From Janthinobacterium sp. 67 (GTDB lineage Bacteria > Pseudomonadota > Gammaproteobacteria > Burkholderiales > Burkholderiaceae_D): a stretch of 64,000 nt of DNA. The stretch covers positions 3,162,001 to 3,226,000 of the forward strand of contig NZ_PGES01000001.1 in NCBI RefSeq assembly GCF_002797895.1, in the 5' to 3' direction. Of this stretch, positions 44,187-53,664 are shown in pieces; positions within the stretch are counted from its first letter, which is position 1; each line of letters begins with the position of its first letter. The notes beneath the pieces were generated by a model. It worked only from the letters and a program-made list of their open reading frames with translations. It searched no databases and had not been told where the DNA came from. The position numbers and the translations under genes were made by a program.

Positions 44187-45767
44187 ATGCGTTTCAGACG
44201 CGCCGATCCCAACGCCCCCGCCAAACCGCCCCGCAGCACGTGGGCGCGCATGCTGACTGCCGCCATCGCCGGCGCCGTCGCCGTGCTGGCGTTCGCCCCT
44301 TTCGGCTACTGGCCGCTGCAAATCCTCAGCCTGGGCGTGCTGTTCTACCAGGTGCTGCGCGCTTCGGACGTCAAGGCCGGCGCGCTGATCGGCTGGGCCT
44401 ACGGCTTCGGCTGGTGCGCGGCCGGTACGCACTGGCTGTACATCTCCATGCACCGCTATGGCGACATGGCCGCACCGATCGCCGCCATCGCCGTGGCCCT
44501 GCTGGCCCTGCTGATGGCCATTTACGTGGCCCTGGCCATGGGCGCGGCCGCCTGGCTGCGCCAGCGCTGGGTGCTGTCCCTGCCCGCCATGACCTTGCTG
44601 GTGCTGCCCGCCACGTGGACCCTGTTCGAATGGACGCGCGGCTGGCTGTTTACGGGTTTCCCGTGGCTGGCCACCGGCTACGCCCACAATACGGGCCCGC
44701 TGGCCGGTTTTGCCCCCATCGTCGGCTCGTATGGCCTGGGCTGGCTGGCGGCGCTGTCGGCCGGCGCCCTGCTCTTGCTGACGCACCGCACGCGCTGGAG
44801 TGCGCTGGGCGGCATCATCGCGCTGTACGCGGCCGGCATCGGCTTGCAATACGTGAACTGGACCCACCCTGTCGGACGCCCGATCACGGTGCGCCTGTTG
44901 CAGGGGAACGTGCCGCAGCAGCAGAAATTCGACCCCGGCTTCGTGCTGGGCGCCCTGCAGATGTACCAGAGCGCCATCACCAGCGCGCCGGCCGACCTGA
45001 TCGCCACGCCGGAAACGGCCGTTACCGTGCTGCCGCACCAGCTGCCACCCGGCTATCTGGATAGCCTGGCGACGTATTCGCAGCAGACGGGCAGCACGAT
45101 TCTGGTCGGCATGCCCGTGCTCGACGAGCAGCAGCGCTTCTACAATGCGGCCGTGGGCATCACGCCCAACGGCACAGAAGGCCCCTACTACCAATACCGC
45201 AAGCACCACCTGGTGCCGTTCGGCGAATTCGTGCCGCCCGGCCTGCACTGGTTTGTCGCCATGATGGCCATCCCGCTGGGCGACATGGGCCGCGGCGCGG
45301 AAGTACAAGCGCCTTTGCCCGTGCGCGACCAGCTGGTGCTGCCGAATATCTGCTACGAAGACCTGTTTGGCGAGGAAATCGCCGGCCAGCTGGCCAGCGC
45401 CCACCGCCGCGGCAAGCAGTCGGCGTCAGTGCTGCTCAATATCTCGAACCTGGCCTGGTTCGGCGACTCGATCGCCATCCCGCAGCATCTGCAGATTTCG
45501 CAGATGCGCAGCCTGGAAACGGGACGCCCGATGCTGCGCTCGACGAACACGGGCGCCACCGCCGTCATCGACGGCAAGGGCGTCGTGCAAAGCCTGCTGC
45601 CGCCGGAACAGCAGGCCACCCTGGCGGCCAAGGTGCAAGGCATGGGCGGCATGACGCCATACATTCTGTACGGCAATAAACTGGTGCTGGCCCTGGCCGC
45701 GCTGGCCTTGCTGACGGCCTTCCTGCTGTCGCGCGCCGCCCGCCGTGGCAGCGCCGCGCAGCAATAA
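44187..45767 (+). CDS. lnt: Apolipoprotein N-acyltransferase
   Basis: A 526-aa inner-membrane enzyme that adds the third acyl chain to lipoproteins. Several N-terminal helices (about 20-215), then a nitrilase-like domain with the triad Glu in IATPETAVTVLP, Lys in YRKHHLVPFGEF and Cys389 in NICYEDLFG, and a last helix near residue 500. The ATG at 44187 lacks a clear ribosome site, so coupling to corC is likely. Confidence 0.96.
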   Translation: MRFRRADPNAPAKPPRSTWARMLTAAIAGAVAVLAFAPFGYWPLQILSLGVLFYQVLRASDVKAGALIGWAYGFGWCAAGTHWLYISMHRYGDMAAPIAAIAVALLALLMAIYVALAMGAAAWLRQRWVLSLPAMTLLVLPATWTLFEWTRGWLFTGFPWLATGYAHNTGPLAGFAPIVGSYGLGWLAALSAGALLLLTHRTRWSALGGIIALYAAGIGLQYVNWTHPVGRPITVRLLQGNVPQQQKFDPGFVLGALQMYQSAITSAPADLIATPETAVTVLPHQLPPGYLDSLATYSQQTGSTILVGMPVLDEQQRFYNAAVGITPNGTEGPYYQYRKHHLVPFGEFVPPGLHWFVAMMAIPLGDMGRGAEVQAPLPVRDQLVLPNICYEDLFGEEIAGQLASAHRRGKQSASVLLNISNLAWFGDSIAIPQHLQISQMRSLETGRPMLRSTNTGATAVIDGKGVVQSLLPPEQQATLAAKVQGMGGMTPYILYGNKLVLALAALALLTAFLLSRAARRGSAAQQ

Positions 45768-45832
45768 GCGGCCGATATTGCCCGAAGAGTCACAGTGGGC
45801 CCGTAAAAACCGCTAAAATTAGCAAAACCCCG

Positions 45833-45864
45833 GCCCGGACGCGCTGCCAAGCATGCGTCCGGGC
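45833..45864 (+). other. Hairpin between lnt and glyQ
   Basis: Perfect ten-base arms GCCCGGACGC (45833-45842) and GCGTCCGGGC (45855-45864), 12-base loop, 51 bases before glyQ. TAAAAT at 45814-45819 could be a -10 box, which would place the hairpin in the glyQ leader. No T tract, so a terminator is less likely. Confidence 0.45.
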
Positions 45865-45914
45865 TTCAAGCAAACCTTAACAAAGCGCAGCCTCCCGCGC
45901 GGCGAACTCATACG

Positions 45915-46832
45915 ATGCTCACATTTCAACAAATTATCCTGACCTTGCAAACCTATTGGGACAAGCAAGGTTGCGCCCTGCTCCAGCCTTACGACATGGA
46001 AGTCGGCGCCGGCACTTTCCACACCGGTACCTTCCTGCGCGCGATCGGCCCGGAACCTTGGCGCGCCGCGTATGTGCAGCCGTCGCGCCGCCCGAAAGAT
46101 GGCCGCTATGGCGAAAACCCGAACCGCATGCAGCACTACTACCAGTACCAGGTGGTGTTGAAGCCGGCGCCGGAAAACATCCTCGACCTGTATCTGGGTT
46201 CGCTGGCCGCCCTGGGCCTGGACTTGAAGCAGAATGACGTGCGTTTCGTCGAAGACGACTGGGAAAGCCCGACCCTGGGCGCCTGGGGCCTGGGCTGGGA
46301 AGTCTGGCTGAACGGCATGGAAGTAACGCAGTTTACCTACTTCCAGCAAGTGGGCGGCCTCGATTGCAAGCCCGTGCTGGGCGAGATCACCTACGGCATC
46401 GAACGCCTGGCCATGTATCTGCAAGGCGTGGAAAACGTGTATGACCTGGTGTGGACCGAGTGGGAAGAGAACGGCACTACGAAAAAACTGACCTACGGCG
46501 ACGTCTTCCACCAGAACGAAGTGGAGCAATCGACCTACAACTTCGAGCACGCGAATACGGACCTGCTGTTCGAACAGTTCGGCAACTACGAAGCGGAAGC
46601 GAAGCGTTTGATCGAGCTGCAACTGACCCTGCCCGCCTACGAAAAGATCATGAAAGCCTCGCACAGCTTCAATATGCTGGACGCGCGCGGCGCCATCTCG
46701 GTGACGGAACGCGCCGCCTACATCGGCCGCGTACGTACTCTGTCGCGCCTGGTGGCGCAAGCGTATTACGACTCGCGCGAGCGCCTCGGTTTCCCGATGC
46801 TGCCCGCCGCAGACCAACCCGCCGCCGCTTGA
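45915..46832 (+). CDS. glyQ: Glycyl-tRNA synthetase alpha subunit
   Basis: A 305-aa catalytic subunit of the bacterial alpha2beta2 enzyme. [20 protein letters not shown] and [20 protein letters not shown] (motif 2 region) are highly conserved; [17 protein letters not shown] follows. It is 39 bases before glyS. Confidence 0.97.
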   Translation: MLTFQQIILTLQTYWDKQGCALLQPYDMEVGAGTFHTGTFLRAIGPEPWRAAYVQPSRRPKDGRYGENPNRMQHYYQYQVVLKPAPENILDLYLGSLAALGLDLKQNDVRFVEDDWESPTLGAWGLGWEVWLNGMEVTQFTYFQQVGGLDCKPVLGEITYGIERLAMYLQGVENVYDLVWTEWEENGTTKKLTYGDVFHQNEVEQSTYNFEHANTDLLFEQFGNYEAEAKRLIELQLTLPAYEKIMKASHSFNMLDARGAISVTERAAYIGRVRTLSRLVAQAYYDSRERLGFPMLPAADQPAAA

Positions 46833-46871
46833 TCGCCTAGCTCATACACCGCCGTACCAGACAAGAACACC

Positions 46872-48974
46872 ATGAACCAAACACTGCTCATCGAACTGCT
46901 GACCGAAGAACTGCCGCCGAAAGCGCTGGCCAAACTGGGCGCCGCCTTCACGGCCGGCATCGTCAACGGCCTGAAAGCGCGCGACTTCCTCGAAGCCGAC
47001 AGCGTCGCCACCAGCTACGCCTCGCCGCGCCGCCTGGCCGTCTCCATCACCAATGTGCGCGAAGTCTCGCCCGACAAATCGATCCGCGAAAAAGTCCTGC
47101 CCGTCTCCGTGGCGCTGGACGCGAACGGCAACGGCACGCCGCCGCTGGCCAAGAAACTGGCCGCGCTGGGCTTCCCCGACCTGACGGTAGCCGACCTGGA
47201 ACGCGCCGTCGACGGCAAGGCTGAAAGCTTCTTCTACACCTACACGGCGCCGGGCAGCCAGCTGGCCGCCGGCGCGCAGGCGGCCTTGACGGAGTCTTGC
47301 GCCAAGCTGCCGATTCCAAAACTGATGAGCTATCAGCGCCCGGACGGCACCACCGTGCAATTCGTGCGCCCGGCCCACAGCCTGATCGCCCTGCACGGCA
47401 TCAATATCCTGCCATTGACCCTGCTGGGCTTGACGGCCGGCCGCAGCACCCTGGGCCACCGCTTCCTGACCGACGGCGAACCGATCGCCATCGCGCACGC
47501 GGAAAACTACGCGCCATCGCTGATCCTCAACGCCAGCGTCATCGCCAGCAACGAGGAACGCAAGGAACGCATCCGCGCCCAGCTGCTGGACAAGGCTGGC
47601 GCCGATCAGGTCTTGATGCCTGAAGCGCTGCTCGACGAAGTGACGGCCCTGGTCGAATGGCCGGTCGTGTATGAATGCCACTTCGAGGAAGAATTCCTGG
47701 CCGTGCCGCAGGAATGCCTGATCCTCACCATGCAGACGAACCAGAAATATTTTGCGCTGACGGACAGCGAAGGCAAGCTGCGCTCGCGCTTTTTGATCGT
47801 CTCGAACATCGAGACGGACACGCCCGAGCACATCATCGGCGGCAACGAGCGCGTCGTGCGCCCGCGCCTGTCCGACGCCAAGTTCTTCTTCGAGCAGGAC
47901 AAGAAGAAAACGCTGGCATCGCGTTTGCCGCTGCTGGCCAACGTCGTCTACCACAACAAGCTGGGTACGCAAGCGGCACGCACAGAGCGCGTCAAGTCGC
48001 TGGCTGGCGCCATCGCCGCCAAATTGGACTACGACGTGGCACTGGCCGAACGCGGCGCCCTGCTGGCCAAGGCCGATCTGCTGACCGACATGGTGGGCGA
48101 ATTCCCCGAACTGCAAGGCATCATGGGCACGTACTACGCGCGTCATGACGGAGAACCGGAAGAAGTGGCGCTGGCCGCCTCCGAACACTACCAGCCGCGC
48201 TTTGCCGGCGACGCCCTGCCGTCCACCGCCACCGGCACCGCCGTGGCGCTGGCCGACAAGCTCGAAACCCTGGTCGGCATCTGGGCCATCGGCCTGGCGC
48301 CCACGGGCGACAAGGATCCGTTCGCGCTGCGCCGCCACGCGCTGGGCGTGCTGCGCATGCTGCTGGAAAAACGCCTGCCGTTGTCTATCAAAGGCTTGCT
48401 GGCGGATGCGGCGGCGCAGTTCGCGGCCGTGCCCGGCTTCAAGGACCCGGTCGCGGACGTCACCACCTTCATGCTCGACCGCCTGCGCGGCATCCTGCGC
48501 GAACGCGGTTTCTCGCCGAATGAAATCGAAGCCGTCGTGGCACAGAATCCGGACCGCCTGGACGACATCGTGCAGCGCCTGGAAGCCGTGCAGGCGTTCG
48601 CCGCCCTGCCGGAAAGCGCCTCGCTGGCAGCGGCCAACAAGCGCATCACGAACATCCTGAAAAAGAACGAGGAAGCGCTCAAGCTGGTTGCCGATAGTGG
48701 CGTCAACGTGGCGCTGCTGCAGGACGAAGCGGAGAAAAAACTGGCCGCCGCCGTCTCGCGCGTGCAGCCGGAAGTCGACGCGGCCTTCGCCAAGGGCGAC
48801 TTCACCAGCACCCTGCAAACGCTGGCGCAGCTGCGCGACGACGTCGACGGCTTCTTCAACGACGTGATGGTGATGGCCGAGGATGTCGCCCTGCGCAACA
48901 ACCGCCTGGCCTTGCTGTCGTCCCTGCACGGCATGATGAACCGCGTGGCCGACATTTCCAAGCTGGCGGCATAA
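46872..48974 (+). CDS. glyS: Glycyl-tRNA synthetase beta subunit
   Basis: A 700-aa subunit. Start [20 protein letters not shown] is typical; the HD-like domain, and the C-terminal anticodon-binding DALR-like part ([20 protein letters not shown]) are present. It overlaps gmhB by one base (TAATG). Confidence 0.97.
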   Translation: MNQTLLIELLTEELPPKALAKLGAAFTAGIVNGLKARDFLEADSVATSYASPRRLAVSITNVREVSPDKSIREKVLPVSVALDANGNGTPPLAKKLAALGFPDLTVADLERAVDGKAESFFYTYTAPGSQLAAGAQAALTESCAKLPIPKLMSYQRPDGTTVQFVRPAHSLIALHGINILPLTLLGLTAGRSTLGHRFLTDGEPIAIAHAENYAPSLILNASVIASNEERKERIRAQLLDKAGADQVLMPEALLDEVTALVEWPVVYECHFEEEFLAVPQECLILTMQTNQKYFALTDSEGKLRSRFLIVSNIETDTPEHIIGGNERVVRPRLSDAKFFFEQDKKKTLASRLPLLANVVYHNKLGTQAARTERVKSLAGAIAAKLDYDVALAERGALLAKADLLTDMVGEFPELQGIMGTYYARHDGEPEEVALAASEHYQPRFAGDALPSTATGTAVALADKLETLVGIWAIGLAPTGDKDPFALRRHALGVLRMLLEKRLPLSIKGLLADAAAQFAAVPGFKDPVADVTTFMLDRLRGILRERGFSPNEIEAVVAQNPDRLDDIVQRLEAVQAFAALPESASLAAANKRITNILKKNEEALKLVADSGVNVALLQDEAEKKLAAAVSRVQPEVDAAFAKGDFTSTLQTLAQLRDDVDGFFNDVMVMAEDVALRNNRLALLSSLHGMMNRVADISKLAA

Positions 48975-49561
48975 TGGGTACTCCGGCGCTGAAACTGATT
49001 ATTCTCGACCGCGACGGCGTCATTAATCATGACTCGCCGGACTTCATCAAGTCGCCGGCCGAATGGCTGCCGATCCCCGGCTCGCTCGAAGCGATCGCCC
49101 GCCTGAACCAGGCCGGCTATCGCGTGGTGATCGCCTCGAACCAGTCGGGCATCGCGCGCGAATACTTCGACATGACGGTGCTGAACGCGATCCACCAGAA
49201 GATGCACACGCTGGCGCAGCAGGTGGGCGCCGATATCGATGCCATCTTCTTTTGCCCGCACGCGGGCGCGGACAATTGCGACTGCCGCAAGCCGAAACCG
49301 GGCATGTTCCATGAAATCTCGCAGCGCTACAACACCAGCCTGAAAGGCGTGCCCACGGTCGGCGATTCGCTGCGCGACCTGCAGGCCGGTTTCATCAGCG
49401 GCTGCGTGCCCTACCTGGTCTTGACGGGCAAGGGCGAAAAAACCAACGAGACGGGTGGCCTGCCGCCCGGCACCCAGGTCTTTCCCGACCTGGCAGCCGT
49501 CGTCAGCCACCTGCTCAAGACGCCAGCCGCACCGGCGCCCACCGTGGCATTCAGCATCTAA
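48974..49561 (+). CDS. gmhB: D-glycero-beta-D-manno-heptose-1,7-bisphosphate 7-phosphatase
   Basis: A 195-aa HAD phosphatase in ADP-heptose synthesis for LPS core. LDRDGVINHDSPDF carries the DxD nucleophile; the zinc cluster CPHAGADNCDCRKPKPGM is characteristic of GmhB. Translation is coupled to glyS (TAATG). It links to waaC further along. Confidence 0.95.
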   Translation: MGTPALKLIILDRDGVINHDSPDFIKSPAEWLPIPGSLEAIARLNQAGYRVVIASNQSGIAREYFDMTVLNAIHQKMHTLAQQVGADIDAIFFCPHAGADNCDCRKPKPGMFHEISQRYNTSLKGVPTVGDSLRDLQAGFISGCVPYLVLTGKGEKTNETGGLPPGTQVFPDLAAVVSHLLKTPAAPAPTVAFSI

Positions 49562-49577
49562 TCTTCGGAGAACCGCA

Positions 49578-50318
49578 TTGCGTAATATTTCCCTGTTCCT
49601 GCGATCCCTGCTGTTCATGATCATCATGATCGTGGCCACCATCGTCTGGGCCTGCGTGTGCTTTTTTGCCGCGCCATTGAGCTACAACAAGCGCTATTGG
49701 GTCACCTCGCGCTGGAACGTGTTTATCCTGTGGTGCGCCAAGGTCATTTGCGGCATCCGCTATGAAGTCAAGGGCGCCGAGAACTTCCCCGACGCGCCGG
49801 CCATCGTGCTGTCGAAGCACCAGTCGGCATGGGAAACCATCTTTTTGCTTCCCAGCCTGCCACGCCCGCTCGTGTATGTGTTCAAGAAGGAGATTTTGTA
49901 CATCCCCTTCTTCGGCTGGGCCATGGCGCTGCTGCGCATGATCCCCATCGACCGCAAACAGGGCAAGCACGCGTTCAAGAGCGTCGTCGCGCATGGCAAG
50001 CGCCGCCTGGCCGATGGCCAATGGATTATCATGTTCCCTGAAGGGACCCGCATTCCCGTGGGCCAGGCGGGCAAGTACAAGAGCGGCGGCACGCGCCTGG
50101 CCATCGCCACGGGCGCCGTGGTGGTGCCGATTGCGCACAATTCAGGCGAGTGCTGGCCCAAGCAGTCATTCCTCAAACGCCCGGGACTGATCACCGTCTC
50201 GATAGGCAAACCGATTTCGCCGGAAGGGCAAACCCCGGACAGCATGATGCAACAGGTGGAAAATTGGATAGAATCAGAAATGCGCGTCATTTCGCCTCAC
50301 GCCTACAACGCTGGCTAG
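49578..50318 (+). CDS. plsC: 1-acylglycerol-3-phosphate acyltransferase
   Basis: A 246-aa membrane acyltransferase making phosphatidic acid. An N-terminal helix (about 5-35), motif I HQSAWE (HX4E rather than the usual HX4D), and motif III MFPEGTRIPVGQ. The start is TTG 49578 with GGAG seven bases upstream; no ATG fits. HX4E recurs in related betaproteobacterial PlsC as I recall, so activity is still expected. It lies 16 bases after gmhB. Confidence 0.92.
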   Translation: MRNISLFLRSLLFMIIMIVATIVWACVCFFAAPLSYNKRYWVTSRWNVFILWCAKVICGIRYEVKGAENFPDAPAIVLSKHQSAWETIFLLPSLPRPLVYVFKKEILYIPFFGWAMALLRMIPIDRKQGKHAFKSVVAHGKRRLADGQWIIMFPEGTRIPVGQAGKYKSGGTRLAIATGAVVVPIAHNSGECWPKQSFLKRPGLITVSIGKPISPEGQTPDSMMQQVENWIESEMRVISPHAYNAG

Positions 50319-50362
50319 ACGGCATCAGCGCGGTCATCCAGGAGCCGACGCTGCGCCAGCAG

Positions 50363-51286
50363 ATGAAGACCATCAAGGTCGGCGACCAGCAACTGGATTT
50401 GTTCGCGCATGACGTCTCGACCAGCACGCCCCCGGCGGTGCGCCCCACGGCACCGCCAGCGCCGCCCGTGGCGCCACCGGTAGTGGCGCCCGCGCCGCCC
50501 ATCGTTCGCCCTGCCCCGCCTCCCCTGCCTTCCCCGCCACGCACCGCCGATGGCCCGCCATTGCGCCAGCTGCAGCTGGGCAGCCACCTCGTCGAATTCG
50601 CCCTGCGCCGCTCCACGCGCCGTTCCATCGGCTTCATGATCGACGATAACGGCTTGCGCGTGACGGCGCCCAAGCGCGTCACCCTGGCCGAGATCGACAA
50701 CGCCATCCGCGCCAAGCAAGGCTGGATCGTCTCGAAACTGCTGGAACGGGGCGAGCGCAAGGTGCAGCGCCAGCAGCGCCCGCCCGTGGCCTGGGTCGAC
50801 GGCGCCGTACTGCCCTACCTCGGTGGCGAGATCACCTTGCGGCTGCACCAGGCGCCGCGCCACCGCGCCAGCTTCCAGCGCGAGACGAATGAGCTGCACG
50901 TATGGGTCACCCCCACGGGCAGCGAGCAGCAATTGAAGGAAAAAGTGAAAGGCTGGTTCCAGCACGAAGCGCGCCAGCTGTTCGAGGCGCGCCTGGACCT
51001 GTACGCGGACAAGCTGGGCGTGCGCTACGATTCACTGTCGCTGTCGTCGGCCGGCACGCGCTGGGGCAGCTGCACCATCGAGCGCAAGATCCGCCTGAAC
51101 TGGCGTTTGATCCACTTCGCCCTGCCGCTGATCGACTACGTGGTGGCGCACGAGCTGTCGCACCTGCTGGAAATGAACCACAGCCCCCGCTTCTGGGCCA
51201 CCGTGGAATCGATTTATCCCGACTACGATGGGGCCAAGCAGGCGCTCAGAAAGCGCTCGCAGGAGTTGCCTATTTTGTTCACGTAG
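50363..51286 (+). CDS. YgjP-like metallopeptidase-fold protein (M48/DUF45)
   Basis: About 307 aa from ATG 50363. A Pro/Ala-rich linker (residues about 20-60) precedes the YgjP/DUF45 domain: VEFALRRSTRRSIGFMIDDN, RWGSCTIERKIRLNWRLIHF and the zinc motif VVAHELSHLLEMNHSPRFW (HELSH). The role in this family is unknown. The start is unsure: no good ribosome site precedes 50363, and the frame is open back into plsC, so a start overlapping plsC is possible. Confidence 0.85.
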   Translation: MKTIKVGDQQLDLFAHDVSTSTPPAVRPTAPPAPPVAPPVVAPAPPIVRPAPPPLPSPPRTADGPPLRQLQLGSHLVEFALRRSTRRSIGFMIDDNGLRVTAPKRVTLAEIDNAIRAKQGWIVSKLLERGERKVQRQQRPPVAWVDGAVLPYLGGEITLRLHQAPRHRASFQRETNELHVWVTPTGSEQQLKEKVKGWFQHEARQLFEARLDLYADKLGVRYDSLSLSSAGTRWGSCTIERKIRLNWRLIHFALPLIDYVVAHELSHLLEMNHSPRFWATVESIYPDYDGAKQALRKRSQELPILFT

Positions 51287-51291
51287 GCGCC

Positions 51292-51323
51292 TGTCGGATT
51301 AGGCCGCAGGCCGTAATCCGACA
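51292..51323. repeat. Hairpin repeat, copy 2
   Basis: TGTCGGATTA (51292-51301) pairs with TAATCCGACA (51314-51323); inside, GGCC and GGCC pair around the GCA loop. Matches copy 1 at 42661 in layout, loop and single unpaired G, with two or more base pairs exchanged. It lies between convergent genes and may end both. Confidence 0.75.
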
Positions 51324-51344
51324 CCATTGTTGGCCGCACGTCCA

Positions 51345-52619
51345 TCACGGCAGCAGCGGTTTGATAGCCGCGATGGTGCGTGGCGTGGCGCCCCGGTGCT
51401 GGTTGGCAAACGCCAGCGCCTTTTGGCCCATCGACGCCAAACGCGCGCGATCCTGCAGCAAGGCCGCCGCCTGCGCCATCAGCGCATCGGCATCCGCCAC
51501 CAGCGCGGCGCCGCCGGCCGCAATCGCCTGCTCGGTCACGAGCGCAAAGTTGAAGGTGTGGGGGCCGATCAGCACGGGCTTGCCCAGGGCAGCTGGTTCG
51601 ATCAGGTTCTGTCCGCCCAGCGGCAGCAGGCTGCCCCCCACGAAAGCACAATCGCAGGCCGCGTAGTACGCAAACATCTCGCCCATCGAGTCGCCCAGCA
51701 GCACCTGCGTGCCCGCCGCAACGGCGTCGCCTTGCTGCAAAGCCGATCTGCGCTGCACGGCCAGGCCCTGCGCCGCGATCAATTTTTCCACTTCGTCGAA
51801 GCGCTGTGGATGGCGCGGCACGATCAGCAGCAGTACCTCAGCCGGCAAACTGGCGCGCGCCAGCGCTTCGAGGATCAGCGGCTCTTCCCCTTCGCGCGTG
51901 CTGGCGCACAGCAGCACGGGACGCTGGCCGATGGCTGCGCGCAGTGCCGCCCCCGTCGCCAGCGCCGCCTCGGGCACGACGACGTCGAACTTGATGCTGC
52001 CCGTGACGACCACGTCCTGCACGCCCAGCTGGCGCACGCGATCGGCGTCGTCCTGCGTCTGCGCCGCCACCAGGGTGATGCCGCGCGCCGCGTCGGCGAT
52101 CAGTTTGCCCAGGCGCTGCGCCTTGCCCAGCGAGCGCTGCGACAGGCGCGCGTTGGCCAGCACCACGGGCACTTTGTAGCGATTGCATTGATGGATCAGA
52201 TTCGGCCACACTTCCGTCTCCATCAGGATGCAGATGCGCGGCGCGAAATGGCGGATGAAACGGGCCGGCATGGCGCCCGTGTCGTAGGGCAGATAGCTTT
52301 GCACGAGGCGCGCGCCGTGCTTGGCGAACAGCACCTTGCCCGTGGCGCGCCCCGTCGGCGTCATGTGCGTGAGGACGATGCGGCACGCGGGCCAGGCGGC
52401 CAGCAAGGCATCGATCAGCGGCTCGGCCGCGCGCGTCTCGCCGACGGAGACGGCGTGCAGCCAGATGGTGTCCGTGGCAAGTGCCGGCTGGCGCCCGTAA
52501 AAGCCCAGGCGTTCGCCCCAGTGCTGGCGGTAACCGGGTTCCTGGCGTCCGCGCAGCCACAGCCGCGCCAGCACCAGGGGCAAGGCCAGCCACCAGGCAA
52601 GGGTATAAAGAAGTCGCAT
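51345..52619 (-). CDS. waaA: 3-deoxy-D-manno-octulosonic acid (Kdo) transferase
   Basis: A 424-aa GT30 enzyme adding Kdo to lipid A precursor. An N-terminal membrane anchor (LLYTLAWWLALPLVLARLWL), then GERLGFYG and IWLHAVSVGETRAAEPLI (the catalytic Glu region), ILMETEVWPNLI and FVGGSLLPLGGQNLIEPAA. It is 18 bases after waaC, in the algC-waaC-waaA run. Confidence 0.96.
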   Translation of the reverse strand: MRLLYTLAWWLALPLVLARLWLRGRQEPGYRQHWGERLGFYGRQPALATDTIWLHAVSVGETRAAEPLIDALLAAWPACRIVLTHMTPTGRATGKVLFAKHGARLVQSYLPYDTGAMPARFIRHFAPRICILMETEVWPNLIHQCNRYKVPVVLANARLSQRSLGKAQRLGKLIADAARGITLVAAQTQDDADRVRQLGVQDVVVTGSIKFDVVVPEAALATGAALRAAIGQRPVLLCASTREGEEPLILEALARASLPAEVLLLIVPRHPQRFDEVEKLIAAQGLAVQRRSALQQGDAVAAGTQVLLGDSMGEMFAYYAACDCAFVGGSLLPLGGQNLIEPAALGKPVLIGPHTFNFALVTEQAIAAGGAALVADADALMAQAAALLQDRARLASMGQKALAFANQHRGATPRTIAAIKPLLP

Positions 52620-52637
52620 GATTATTGAATGTTAAAG

Positions 52638-53660
52638 TCAGGCGGGAGGGTACTCTGCCAGCAGTCGCCGTGCGGCGGCCAGCACTTCCGGCACGCCGGG
52701 CGGCGCACCCTTGTCGCCCAGATTGATGATTTTCGGCGACCAGTTGCCTTCCGTTTTCCACAGCGGCGAATCGGCATAGATTTCCACCGTCGGGCGCACG
52801 AAGGCGGCGGCGATGTGCGTCAAGCCCGTGTCGACGCCGATCACCAGCGCCGCGTGGCGCGCCAGCAGGGTGGCGTCGCCCATCGACAGTTTCGGCAGCA
52901 CGCGCGCGTTGGGCAGGCCGGCCGCCAGCACTTCCGCCTCCGCCTTTTCCTTGGGCGAACCCCAGGGCAGCAGAATCGGCATGGGAGCGAGCGCCTGGCC
53001 CAGGGCGATCCAGTGTTCCGGCGCCCACTTCTTGGCGTCTCGCGCCGTGCCGTGGAAATACACGCAATACGGTGCCTCGCCCATCCAGTCCGGGCGCGGG
53101 TCGCTGTTCGACACTTCCGGCAAGCCGAAATCGGCCGGCGTATCGACCGTGTAGCCGAGTGCCGCGCCGGCCACCAGGCGACCGCGCGCTACCGCATGCG
53201 TGCGCGGGTCGAGCGGAATGCTCTTGGTATGGAACAGGCGCGAAATGCCTTCGTAGCCGGAACCTTCGCTGCCATTGGCCAGGCCGACCTTCTGTCCGCC
53301 CGGCGCCAGGCGCGCGGCGCCCATGATGATGCCCGTCTTGAGCAAGCCCTGGGTATCGAACACATAATCGTAGCGCGTCTGGCGCAGGCTGCGGAAGAAG
53401 GCGGCGATTTCCGCGCGCGTCTCCTTCTTGCCCAGGCTCTTGCGCCAGCGCCGCAGCGCGAACGGGAAGATCGTATTCACGCGCGGGTTCAGGCGCACCA
53501 GGCTCGTGTAGCCCTCTTCGACCACCCAGTCGATGGTCGCGTTCGGGAAATGGCGGGCGATGTCCGCCACCATCGGCAGGTTATGCAACACATCGCCCAG
53601 CGAAGACACCCGCACCAGCAGGATTTTCAAGGGCGCCCGTGCGCCAGGTTGACCGGCCAT
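52638..53660 (-). CDS. waaC: LPS heptosyltransferase I
   Basis: A 340-aa GT9 enzyme adding the first heptose to Kdo. ILLVRVSSLGDVLHNLPMVAD, YCVYFHGTARDAKKWAPEHW and VIGVDTGLTHIAAAFVRPTV are the typical blocks. It is 4 bases after algC. Confidence 0.95.
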   Translation of the reverse strand: MAGQPGARAPLKILLVRVSSLGDVLHNLPMVADIARHFPNATIDWVVEEGYTSLVRLNPRVNTIFPFALRRWRKSLGKKETRAEIAAFFRSLRQTRYDYVFDTQGLLKTGIIMGAARLAPGGQKVGLANGSEGSGYEGISRLFHTKSIPLDPRTHAVARGRLVAGAALGYTVDTPADFGLPEVSNSDPRPDWMGEAPYCVYFHGTARDAKKWAPEHWIALGQALAPMPILLPWGSPKEKAEAEVLAAGLPNARVLPKLSMGDATLLARHAALVIGVDTGLTHIAAAFVRPTVEIYADSPLWKTEGNWSPKIINLGDKGAPPGVPEVLAAARRLLAEYPPA

Positions 53661-53664
53661 GCTG

